Of a stretch of 64,000 nucleotides of DNA, positions 47,524 to 55,254 are shown piece by piece. Position 1 is the stretch's first letter. Each line of letters opens with the position of its first letter. The translations under genes and the position numbers were made by a program. The DNA lies in assembly GCA_050943255.1 (NCBI GenBank), contig JBMNOV010000003.1, positions 17,573 to 81,572 of the forward strand, written 5' to 3'. The notes beneath the pieces were generated by a model that ran no database searches, was not told where the DNA came from, and saw only the letters and a program-made list of their open reading frames with translations. The stretch is from UBA4844 sp050943255 (GTDB lineage Bacteria > Bacillota > Syntrophomonadia > Syntrophomonadales > Syntrophomonadaceae).

Positions 47524-47572
47524 ACCATTAGCTCAGGTTAACGATTCACCGACGTTAATCTTAGTTTGTGGC
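47524..47572 (+). promoter_or_regulatory. Structured leader of rpsO, candidate S15 operator
   Basis: TTAACG (47539-47544) and CGTTAA (47553-47558) form a central stem, flanked by CCA-TTAGCT and AGTTTG-TGG that can extend it. It lies 26 bases before the rpsO start. Structured S15-binding leaders are known in several bacteria; whether this is one is inferred. A small GCAG-TAAA-CTGC hairpin near 47469-47480 with TTTT follows ribF. The rest of 47308-47597 shows no gene. Confidence 0.45.
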
Positions 47573-47597
47573 GATTTTAGGAAGAGGAGGTGAGAGT

Positions 47598-47867
47598 ATG
47601 GCATTGACACCGGAAAGAAAGGAAGAACTTATAAAAAATTTTCAGGTACATGAAAATGATACAGGTTCTCCAGAAGTTCAGATAGCAATTCTTACCGAAA
47701 GAATTAATTATCTTAATGAACACCTTAAGGTTAATAAAAAGGATCATCATTCCCGGAGGGGATTATTGAAGATGGTTGGTCAACGTCGCTCTCTTTTAGA
47801 TTACCTAAAAGAGAAAGACTTTGATCGTTATCGCCAAATTTTGGTTAGGCTTGGTTTGAGGAGGTAA
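47598..47867 (+). CDS. rpsO: 30S ribosomal protein S15
   Basis: 89 residues: ALTPERKEELIKNFQVHENDTGSPEVQIAILTERI (in parts), HSRRGLLKMVGQRRSLLDYL and RYRQILVRLGLRR. ATG 47598 follows GAGGAGGTGA; a GTG at 47568 lies in the leader. Its stop codon forms the foot of the terminator that follows. Confidence 0.98.
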   Translation: MALTPERKEELIKNFQVHENDTGSPEVQIAILTERINYLNEHLKVNKKDHHSRRGLLKMVGQRRSLLDYLKEKDFDRYRQILVRLGLRR

Positions 47868-47890
47868 AAGAGCGGATAGCCGCTCTTTTA
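47866..47890 (+). terminator. Terminator/attenuator between rpsO and pnp
   Basis: AAAAGAGCGG (47866-47875) and CCGCTCTTTT (47880-47889) form a perfect 10-bp stem with loop ATAG. It overlaps the rpsO stop codon. rpsO-pnp transcripts are commonly processed at such a hairpin. Confidence 0.85.
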
Positions 47891-47917
47891 TCTTTATAAC
47901 TAATACGAAAGGAGGAG

Positions 47918-50044
47918 TTGAATATAATCAACAAATATCAGACGGAAGTTGCAGGTCGACAGCTAATAGTGGAGATTGGGCAACTTGCCAAACAGGCGAA
48001 TGGAGCTGCTTTGGTAAGATATGGCGATACAGTTGTTCTGGTAACAGCAACAGCTTCCAAAGCTCCTCGAGAAGGCATTGACTTTTTTCCGTTAACAGTA
48101 GACTACGAAGAAAAGCAGTATGCAGTAGGGAAAATACCAGGAGGTTTTATAAAAAGAGAAGGTCGTGCTACGGAATTAGCTACCCTTTCTGCGCGATTGA
48201 TAGACAGGCCTATCCGTCCGCTATTTCCCAAGGGATTTAAAAATGATGTTCATGTGGTCGCTACAGTATTATCAGTAGAGAAGGATAACCCAGCTGATGT
48301 AACAGCTGCTATTGGTGCTTCTATTGCATTAGGAGTTTCCAACATACCTTTTGCTGGTCCAATTGGAGCTGTGATTGTAGGTATGATTGAAGGAAAACTC
48401 ATAATAAACCCTACTTTAGAACAATCTCAAAAGACGGATATACATGTAGTTGTCGCAGGAACTAAAGACGCCATAATGATGGTTGAAGGCCATGCTAACC
48501 AGGTACCCGAGGAAACTATGCTAGAAGCAATTTTTTTTGCTCATGAAGAAATAAAAAAAATAGTTTCTTTTCAGGAGCCAATTATAGCTGAGCTAGGGCA
48601 GCCTAAGATTGAACTGCCAGAAGTAGCAGAAGATGAGGAAATGGAAAATGAGATCAGGGAATATGCCCGACCGCGGCTGGAAGAAGCAGTTAAAAATCCT
48701 GATAAAAAATCCCGGGAAGCTCAAATGGATTTTGCCAATGATGAGATAATTGCGCATTTCCTGGAGGTTTATCCTGATAATGAAGAACAGATTAAACTAA
48801 TAGTAGATAAACTACTAAAAGAAGTTGTAAGAAAGATGATTTTGGAACAGGGTGAACGTGTTGATGGTCGCAAATTAGATGAAATACGCCCTATTAGTTG
48901 TGAAGTTGGCATCTTGCCCCGACCACATGGATCAGGATTGTTTACTAGAGGACAAACCCAAGTACTATCGGTTACTACGCTAGGTGCAATTAGTGAGGAG
49001 CAACGCTTAGATGGCTTAGGTAATGAAGATAGAAAAAGATATATTCATCACTATAACTTCCCGCCATATAGTACTGGTGAAGTCAAGCCGATGAGAGGTC
49101 CTGGAAGAAGGGAAATCGGCCACGGTGCACTGGCTGAAAGAGCCTTGATAGCAGTTCTTCCCTCCGAGGAAGAATTTCCTTATACTATTCGGGTAGTATC
49201 CGAAGTTCTTGAATCTAATGGGTCTAGTTCGATGGGGAGTGTTTGTGGCAGCACGCTTTCTTTAATGCATGCTGGGGTACCCATTAAAGCGCCAGTTTCA
49301 GGTATCGCTATGGGTCTGGTTAAAGGTGAAGATAAATTTGCCATACTTAGTGATATTCAAGGTATTGAAGATGCCCTGGGTGATATGGATTTTAAACTGG
49401 CAGGAACAGAAAAAGGCGTAACTGCAGTGCAAATGGATATAAAGATAACTGGGGTTAATCGAGAGATTGTTAAAACCGCTTTACAGCAGGCCTACGAAGG
49501 ACGTATGTTTATTATGGGAAAGATGATGGAGGCTATCAACAAGCCTAATATTGAGCTTTCTCCTTACGCACCGCGTCTTATAAGAATGCAGATTCATCCT
49601 GATAAAATACGAGAGGTCATTGGGCCAGGTGGCAAGACTATTCATAAAATCGTAGATGAAACTGGATGCAAAATTGACATTGAGGATGATGGTAGTTTAT
49701 TTATTATGGCAGTTGATGAGGAAGCTGCACAGAAGGCGAAATTTTTTATTGAAGCAATTATTGCTGAGGTAGAGGTAGGTAAAACTTATATGGGAACTGT
49801 AAAACGCATTATGGACTTTGGAGCCTTTGTTGAAATAATCCCAGGTGTGTTAGGAACTAATGGTAAAGAAGGGTTAGTTCATATTTCTCAATTAGCTGAG
49901 GAAAGGGTTAATAAAGTACGAGATGTCGTGGATATAGGTGACCATATAATGGTTAAAGTAACTGAAATAGATCGGCAGGGTAGGGTAAACCTTTCCCGTA
50001 AAGCAGCACTTAAGAATACTGTCAAGTCAGTCTCTAATACCTAG
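47918..50044 (+). CDS. pnp: Polynucleotide phosphorylase
   Basis: 708 residues: two RNase PH domains (LIVEIGQLAKQANGAALVRYGDT in parts; RPHGSGLFTRGQTQVLSVTTLG in parts), a linker helix domain, KH (IREVIGPGGKTIHKIVDETG) and S1 (GTVKRIMDFGAFVEI). It degrades RNA from the 3' end. The TTG 47918 start is only 2 bases from AAAGGAGG but 6 from AAAGG; an ATA at 47924 would be better spaced but is rare. Confidence 0.97.
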   Translation: MNIINKYQTEVAGRQLIVEIGQLAKQANGAALVRYGDTVVLVTATASKAPREGIDFFPLTVDYEEKQYAVGKIPGGFIKREGRATELATLSARLIDRPIRPLFPKGFKNDVHVVATVLSVEKDNPADVTAAIGASIALGVSNIPFAGPIGAVIVGMIEGKLIINPTLEQSQKTDIHVVVAGTKDAIMMVEGHANQVPEETMLEAIFFAHEEIKKIVSFQEPIIAELGQPKIELPEVAEDEEMENEIREYARPRLEEAVKNPDKKSREAQMDFANDEIIAHFLEVYPDNEEQIKLIVDKLLKEVVRKMILEQGERVDGRKLDEIRPISCEVGILPRPHGSGLFTRGQTQVLSVTTLGAISEEQRLDGLGNEDRKRYIHHYNFPPYSTGEVKPMRGPGRREIGHGALAERALIAVLPSEEEFPYTIRVVSEVLESNGSSSMGSVCGSTLSLMHAGVPIKAPVSGIAMGLVKGEDKFAILSDIQGIEDALGDMDFKLAGTEKGVTAVQMDIKITGVNREIVKTALQQAYEGRMFIMGKMMEAINKPNIELSPYAPRLIRMQIHPDKIREVIGPGGKTIHKIVDETGCKIDIEDDGSLFIMAVDEEAAQKAKFFIEAIIAEVEVGKTYMGTVKRIMDFGAFVEIIPGVLGTNGKEGLVHISQLAEERVNKVRDVVDIGDHIMVKVTEIDRQGRVNLSRKAALKNTVKSVSNT

Positions 50045-50076
50045 TTTTTTATGATTCCTCAATAAATAGCTCCAAG

Positions 50077-50104
50077 TAAACCGAGTTTCCTCGGTTTATT
50101 TGTA
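50077..50104 (+). terminator. Terminator after pnp
   Basis: TAAACCGAG (50077-50085) pairs with CTCGGTTTA (50090-50098), nine bp with a four-base loop, then TTTGTATTTT. Confidence 0.85.
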
Positions 50105-50454
50105 TTTTCTGATAGATTACTGAGGTAAGCTATTTACATTTAATCGATCTCAAGGTAAAACCCGCATAGGTATACTAAGCCCAGAATAGTAATATAGTAT
50201 TGATAATAATACTTGCAGAGCTAACAAACTGATATATTTTTTATATTAAAATACTCTGGAGGTGTTAAAGATTTATAAAAATTGTTTGTAAGAGATTAAC
50301 TAAACTGAACTTTTAATTAAGGATGATTCTAATACGAAGCATTAAATAATCAAAAAAGATGGGTAGAAAGCTAAAAAATGCGGACTGTGGACGGCTTTTA
50401 CTTTTGAGTCAGTTATTATTTTAATCTTAGAATATAATTACAGGGGGGGGAATT
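50105..50454. other. 350-base AT-rich gap, no gene seen
   Basis: No convincing frame or RNA gene is seen. A TATAAT (50433-50438) stands just before GGGGGGGG of the next gene, with a weak AGTTAT 16 bases further up, so a promoter for the deacetylase is likely near here. A small AGTATT/AATACT pairing lies near 50190-50210. Confidence 0.4.
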
Positions 50455-51204
50455 ATGAAAATATACTTTGTTAGTAAAAAGAATATTAAGGTGATCGCTA
50501 TAATTGTTGTATTGCTTTGTGGTTTTCTGGGGATGTCGTTTTGGTATTTTGGAGAAGTCGGTATAGCGTCTCGTTCGCGAGAACCTATTTATCAAGGTAA
50601 TTCAGGTAAAAAAGCAGTAGCTTTAACCGTCAATGTTGATTGGGGAGAAGAATATATTCCAGCTATGCTCGAGGAATTTAAAAAGTATGATGCTAAAGTG
50701 ACCTTTTTCCCTACTGGTATATGGGTGGAAAAAAACCGTGAATTATTAACTGAGATGAGTAAAGCTGGACATAGTATACAAAATCATGGCTATAAACATG
50801 TGCACTTTAATCAACTTTCACCAACTCAAGCAGAAGAGCAAATAAAGAAGGCTGAAAAAATTATTAATGAAATAACAGGAAAACAGTGCAGTTTTTTTGC
50901 CTCTCCTTATGGTGAGCAAAGTAGACAGCTTATGCAGGCTGTTGCCAATATTAATTATGATCTAGTCATGTGGAGTATAGATACTATAGATTGGCAGCGC
51001 CCAAGTCCCGACACTATCGTTAAAAGGGTGCTTAACCAGGTTCATAATGATGCAATTATTCTTATGCATCCGACTGAGCCCACGGTTAAGGCACTACCAG
51101 CTATGCTGAAAGGGTTGCAAGACGAAGGTTATAAAATGGTTACGATCGAAGAAATTTTATTAAATGAAAATGGGAAATTTCTAGATGATAAAGACAAAGA
51201 ATAA
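50455..51204 (+). CDS. YlxY-like polysaccharide deacetylase family protein
   Basis: 249 residues with an N-terminal membrane anchor (IKVIAIIVVLLCGFLGMSFWYF, in part) and a NodB-like domain outside the cell. The usual TFDDG reads NVDWG, so one metal-binding Asp seems replaced by Trp; the H-x4-H motif NHGYKH and the later SPYG are present. The position after pnp matches B. subtilis ylxY. Activity on peptidoglycan is therefore uncertain. It overlaps the next gene by 20 bases. Confidence 0.85.
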   Translation: MKIYFVSKKNIKVIAIIVVLLCGFLGMSFWYFGEVGIASRSREPIYQGNSGKKAVALTVNVDWGEEYIPAMLEEFKKYDAKVTFFPTGIWVEKNRELLTEMSKAGHSIQNHGYKHVHFNQLSPTQAEEQIKKAEKIINEITGKQCSFFASPYGEQSRQLMQAVANINYDLVMWSIDTIDWQRPSPDTIVKRVLNQVHNDAIILMHPTEPTVKALPAMLKGLQDEGYKMVTIEEILLNENGKFLDDKDKE

Positions 51205-52309
51205 GATAATTGCAGGTTTAATTCTATCATTAGTTCTTAGTTTAATTTATTCTCCTGCATTACTTGCATTACCCTATATTAACTCAAACTACTTCTGTGT
51301 GGTTGATGCAAGTAGTGGGCAGATTATTTTTTCTAGCCAGGCTGATGAAATGCGGCCAGTAGCCAGCACGACAAAAATGATGACTGCTATACTAGCTATG
51401 GAATATGCTAACCCAGAGGAGATTGCTTTAGTTAGTCTACATGCGCAAAAAACACCAGAATACGCAATAGGTTTGAGGGAAGGTCAGGATATACCAATTT
51501 CTGAGCTATTAAAGGTGGCTTTAATACGTTCAGCTAATGATGCAGCTGTAGTATTAGCCGAACATGTTGCAGGGGAGGAGCGCTTTTTTGCTCATTTAAT
51601 GAGTAAAAAAGCGTTTGTTCTGGGAGCTTTTAAAACTCATTTTTGTAATGCCTCTGGTTTACCATCTGCAGACCATTATAGTACTGCCTTTGACCTGACT
51701 CGGATAGGGTGTTACCTATTAAAAAATGAGTATTTGAAGAAAATAGTTGCTAGCCGTCATACTGAATTTCAACATCCTGGCTATAGCCAGCCTATAACGA
51801 TTTATAATACTAATAGTTTACTGGGTACTTTTCCTGGAGCAGATGGGATAAAAACTGGTACTACTAATGCTGCCGGAAAGTGCCTCATTGCTTCTGCTAC
51901 ACGAGAAGGGCGCCAACTTGTAGCTGTTACATTAAGATCTGGTAACCGCCGTAAGGATTGTGCTACTTTACTGGAATATGGGTTTAATAACAGTAGTCTG
52001 GTAAAAATTATTGATAGCAGCCAGCCATTTAAACAAGTTAAAGTAGTTGATGGGGTATCTTCATATATAGACTTATATCCGGCCCACGATATTTTTGTAT
52101 GGGTTGCTGAATCTAGCCCTGATATTCAAAAAAAGGTTAATGTAATCTATAAAGTAAATGCTCCGGTAAATGCTGGTCAAAAGCTTGGAACTGTGTCGGT
52201 ATATGCTGATAACAAACTCGTCCAGAGTACAGATCTAGTCTGTCGCCAGAAAATAAATTCTAAGTTAACCGGGATAAGAAAAATTATTAATAAAGTAAGG
52301 TGTTATTAA
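51185..52309 (+). CDS. D-alanyl-D-alanine carboxypeptidase (DacF-like)
   Basis: 374 residues. A signal peptide (about 1-29, ending LLALP) is followed by the penicillin-binding fold: S-x2-K in VASTTKMMTAI, SAN in IRSANDAAVVLAEH and KTG in DGIKTGTTNAAG. A C-terminal beta domain (from about 285) resembles PBP5 types. It trims peptidoglycan stem peptides; in spore formers such enzymes often act on cortex. Confidence 0.93.
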   Translation: MIKTKNKIIAGLILSLVLSLIYSPALLALPYINSNYFCVVDASSGQIIFSSQADEMRPVASTTKMMTAILAMEYANPEEIALVSLHAQKTPEYAIGLREGQDIPISELLKVALIRSANDAAVVLAEHVAGEERFFAHLMSKKAFVLGAFKTHFCNASGLPSADHYSTAFDLTRIGCYLLKNEYLKKIVASRHTEFQHPGYSQPITIYNTNSLLGTFPGADGIKTGTTNAAGKCLIASATREGRQLVAVTLRSGNRRKDCATLLEYGFNNSSLVKIIDSSQPFKQVKVVDGVSSYIDLYPAHDIFVWVAESSPDIQKKVNVIYKVNAPVNAGQKLGTVSVYADNKLVQSTDLVCRQKINSKLTGIRKIINKVRCY

Positions 52310-52370
52310 TATAAAGGAAAACACAGTCTAGGCAAGAATATTGTATTAAAGATTTTTGGAGGTAATGGAT

Positions 52371-53639
52371 GTGGTTAATTACTGGAACCTTGATAGCGGA
52401 GCCAAGCTAGTAATAGAGGAAATACCCTATATCCGGTCAGCTGCACTGGGAATATATATAAAAGTTGGGTCGCGGCATGAGACCTTATCTTTGTCAGGAG
52501 CAAGTCATTTTGTCGAACATATGCTATTTAAAGGTACTAAAAAAAGAACCGCTCGGGAGATAGCTGAAAGTTTTGAAAATATAGGTGGCCAGATAAATGC
52601 TTTCACGGCAAAGGAGTATACATGTCTGTATGCCCGTACTTTAGATGAATACCTTTATAATGCTATGGATATTATGTTTGATATGCTTTTTCAATCTAGT
52701 TTTGAATTAAAAGACTTTGAGACCGAGAAAGGGGTCATTATTGAGGAAATCAATATGTATGAAGATACCCCAGATGATCTTATTCACGACATTTTTAGCC
52801 AACAATTATGGCAGGGATATAATATAGGCAGGCCTATACTGGGGACCCTTGAATCAGTTTCAGCTTTTACAAGAGATGATATTTTTGACTATTATAAACG
52901 TGCTTATTGTCCTGCAAATATAATTATAGCGGTTGCAGGTAATGTAGATGTCGCTAAGGTAAAGGATAAGGTTGAAAGCTATCTAAATGAGCAAAATTGG
53001 AAAACATGCGAGCTTTTCCAAGATAAAACTTCCACCCATTATCCCTTTGTTAAACTAATAAAAAAAGATATAGAACAAATCCAAATATGTCTTGGCGGAC
53101 CAGGAATATCATACCGAGATAATAAAAGGTATACCCAAAATATTATGAATAGTATATTAGGTGGTGGAGCAAGTTCGCGTTTATTTCAAGCTATTAGAGA
53201 GGAATTAGGTTTAGCTTATTCTGTATACTCTTACTCAACCAATTACTCGGATAGTGGAGCTTATGTAATCTATATTGGTACTGGGGCTAGTAAGGTTCCG
53301 CAATTTTTTGAGGCTTTACATGCTGAGTTAAGCCGTTTTATTGGACAAGGAGTAAGCGAGGAGGAAGTTGTACGAACAAAAAGATTAATGAAAGCTGGTA
53401 TGCTTATGGGAATGGAAAGTGTCATGAACCGAATGAGCAGACTAGGGAAATCAATTCTTTTGTATGACAAGGTACTCGACATAGAGCAGATCCTAGATCA
53501 GATTAACGCGGTAAGCGCACAAATGGTTAATTCATTAGCAGCTGAGATCCTTAACCCTTCTCAGCTTTCCATGGCCGTTATAGGTAGTGCGGAAGTGCTG
53601 CCCGGTGTAGAAAGTGAGTTTAATAAATGGTGGAACTAA
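52371..53639 (+). CDS. M16 family zinc metallopeptidase (MlpA/PqqL-like)
   Basis: About 422 residues. The inverted zinc motif is HFVEH with the distal glutamate in EEINMYEDTPDD; the second half has GGGASSRLFQAIREELGLAYSVYS (in parts). The position before dut and ymxH corresponds to B. subtilis mlpA. GTG 52371 has GGAGG 8 bases upstream; TTG 52356 and ATG 52365 fall on or next to that site. Confidence 0.93.
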   Translation: MVNYWNLDSGAKLVIEEIPYIRSAALGIYIKVGSRHETLSLSGASHFVEHMLFKGTKKRTAREIAESFENIGGQINAFTAKEYTCLYARTLDEYLYNAMDIMFDMLFQSSFELKDFETEKGVIIEEINMYEDTPDDLIHDIFSQQLWQGYNIGRPILGTLESVSAFTRDDIFDYYKRAYCPANIIIAVAGNVDVAKVKDKVESYLNEQNWKTCELFQDKTSTHYPFVKLIKKDIEQIQICLGGPGISYRDNKRYTQNIMNSILGGGASSRLFQAIREELGLAYSVYSYSTNYSDSGAYVIYIGTGASKVPQFFEALHAELSRFIGQGVSEEEVVRTKRLMKAGMLMGMESVMNRMSRLGKSILLYDKVLDIEQILDQINAVSAQMVNSLAAEILNPSQLSMAVIGSAEVLPGVESEFNKWWN

Positions 53640-53641
53640 GG

Positions 53642-54082
53642 ATGGAGGTACTAATTAAAAGGTTACATTCTTTTGATTTGCCCTTGCCTCAATATATGAC
53701 CAAGGGGGCAGCCGGTGTGGATTTACATGCAGCAATTGATAGTTCTGAGTTAATTATTAAACCTGGAGGTAGAGTGGTGGTTCCTACTGGTATTGCTATA
53801 GCATTGCCTGAGGGTTATGAAGCACAGGTTCGTCCCCGCAGCGGCTTAGCATTAAAACATGGCCTTACCCTGTTAAATACCCCTGGAACTATTGATTGTG
53901 ATTATCGGGGAGAAATAAAGCTTATTGTTATAAATCTTGGTGATAAAGAGTATATTTTACAAAGGGGTGACCGGATCGCCCAGATGGTTTTCAGTCGGGT
54001 AGCCAAGGCTACATTTTTTGAGGTAGAAATGATTGAAGATACTCCGCGGGGTACAGGAGGGTTTGGCCATACCGGAACTTAA
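53642..54082 (+). CDS. dut: dUTP diphosphatase
   Basis: About 146 residues with the five trimeric dUTPase motifs, including GAAGVDLHA, RPRSGLALKHG, GTIDCDYRGE, RIAQMVFSRV and RGTGGFGHTG. It removes dUTP and supplies dUMP. ATG 53642 begins two bases after the M16 stop; ATG 53627 is an alternative overlapping start. Confidence 0.95.
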   Translation: MEVLIKRLHSFDLPLPQYMTKGAAGVDLHAAIDSSELIIKPGGRVVVPTGIAIALPEGYEAQVRPRSGLALKHGLTLLNTPGTIDCDYRGEIKLIVINLGDKEYILQRGDRIAQMVFSRVAKATFFEVEMIEDTPRGTGGFGHTGT

Positions 54083-54094
54083 CGGGGGGATTAT

Positions 54095-54364
54095 ATGAGG
54101 CTTAGTGAATTAGTAGGTAAGGAAATGGTAAATATATATGATGGTATGAGAATGGGCACAGTTGGAGAATCAGATATGATGGTTGACCAAGAAAGCGGGC
54201 AGATAATATCTATTATACTACCTAATAAGGGTAATGCTTTGACATTTTGGGTTGACCGGCAAAAGATGGTAATACCATGGGATGCGGTTAAAAAGATAGG
54301 CAGAGAAGTTATTGTAGTAGACCTTGACAATACACATATGCGTTTAAAAAATAGTTCATTATAA
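54095..54364 (+). CDS. ymxH: YlmC/YmxH family PRC-barrel protein
   Basis: 89 residues: MRLSELVGKEMVNIYDGMRMG, then GNALTFWVDRQKMVIPWDAVKKIGREVIVVDL, the YlmC/YmxH PRC-barrel pattern found in spore formers. Function is not known. GGGGGG precedes ATG 54095. The order M16, dut, ymxH resembles B. subtilis. Confidence 0.92.
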   Translation: MRLSELVGKEMVNIYDGMRMGTVGESDMMVDQESGQIISIILPNKGNALTFWVDRQKMVIPWDAVKKIGREVIVVDLDNTHMRLKNSSL

Positions 54365-54486
54365 AAAGGATTTTAATTTGCATTTTAATATATATTAATA
54401 AAAACCCGTAGTAAAACTGCGGGTATTTTATTTCGAGAGAATCTGGGTAAGCTACAAAAAAGAAAAGAATGCAATTAAAATCCTTT
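54365..54486. repeat. Long inverted repeat enclosing the ymxH terminator
   Basis: AAAGGATTTTAATTTGCATT (54365-54384) and AATGCAATTAAAATCCTTT (54468-54486) are complementary apart from one extra T. They enclose 83 bases including the terminator at 54404-54424. The left arm begins just past the ymxH stop. Confidence 0.7.
54404..54430 (+). terminator. Terminator after ymxH
   Basis: ACCCGTAG (54404-54411) pairs with CTGCGGGT (54417-54424), one wobble, then ATTTTATTT. Confidence 0.75.
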
Positions 54487-54557
54487 ATGACTTATCATTA
54501 CTACAACTTATTCAATAAGACGTGCTATGAAAAGTCCAACAAAATAATAAAAAATGT

Positions 54558-54882
54558 TCTTTGACAATCACATAGAGATTCTGATACTAAAGAGATTTTG
54601 TAGGCGACCACTGATAGTTAGGGTCAAACGGCCTGTTATCTTTCCAAAGAGAATAGATCAAGTGAACCAAGCGCAGCTCCCTATGAGTATCAACCTTGCT
54701 CGTAACTCGAGGCATGCAGCAAGCCGCATCCCCAACGTGCTCATTCGAAACATCTCATAGGGGAGGGGCAGCATTCTTATTTCCGGGACAGTCAAGCTTC
54801 CCAAGGAGGAACATCGAAGCCCCCTGCCACTACGAGAAAATTTAGACAAAAGGTATCAGAGTTCCTATGTGGTTGTTAAAGA
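54558..54882. mobile_element. Decayed mobile element or MITE with 30-bp terminal inverted repeats
   Basis: Bases 54558-54587 and 54853-54882 are inverted repeats with 25 of 30 positions matching; all five differences are transitions. The 325-base interior is visibly richer in GC than its surroundings. Read on the minus strand, bases 54690-54573 encode LVHLIYSLWKDNRPFDPN before a stop, which looks like a transposase tail (IS110-like to my eye), and frames upstream are broken. IS110 elements do not usually have such ends, so family is unresolved. No clear target duplication was found. The remainder of the 54365-54945 gap shows no gene. Confidence 0.55.
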
Positions 54883-54945
54883 GATTAAAAGTTTGATTTT
54901 TCAGTACGTCGGAAAATTAACTATATTGTACAAGGAGGGCATATT

Positions 54946-55176
54946 ATGGCAAAGAATTATGACAAAGGATCTTATCCCCCATGGAGCAGGGTTCCGGCTT
55001 TAAATGAAATGTGCCAAGAAGCAGGGATTGATTTTGATAGCTTCATAAGTGATCTTAAAGTTGGAACAGGTATAAATGATATGGCAGAAAAGTATGGAGT
55101 TAGTATAAATACCATAAGTTTGTTAGAGGAGCACTTTATGAAATATGGTATTAGTTCAGTTATTGGTGGCGATTAA
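54946..55176 (+). CDS. Small HTH-like protein, unknown function
   Basis: 76 residues. The N-terminus is YPPWSRVPALNEMCQEAGID; the C-terminal half (INDMAEKYGVSINTISLLEEHF) fits a helix-turn-helix. Similar short proteins are, as I recall, common in Clostridia. AAGGAGGG precedes ATG 54946. It lies alone between the mobile remnant and guaB. DNA binding is inferred only. Confidence 0.75.
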   Translation: MAKNYDKGSYPPWSRVPALNEMCQEAGIDFDSFISDLKVGTGINDMAEKYGVSINTISLLEEHFMKYGISSVIGGD

Positions 55177-55254
55177 GATAGTTTTTCTTCATATGATTGA
55201 AATTTATATTATAATAAGATAATATATTCTAAATTTTATTAGGAGGCCAGAATA

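Noticed and set aside
54554..54849. Short frames on both strands in the ymxH-guaB gap
   Set aside because: They fall within the inverted-repeat element; neither has a start signal or recognisable intact protein. Only the broken transposase-like tail is kept as a remnant.
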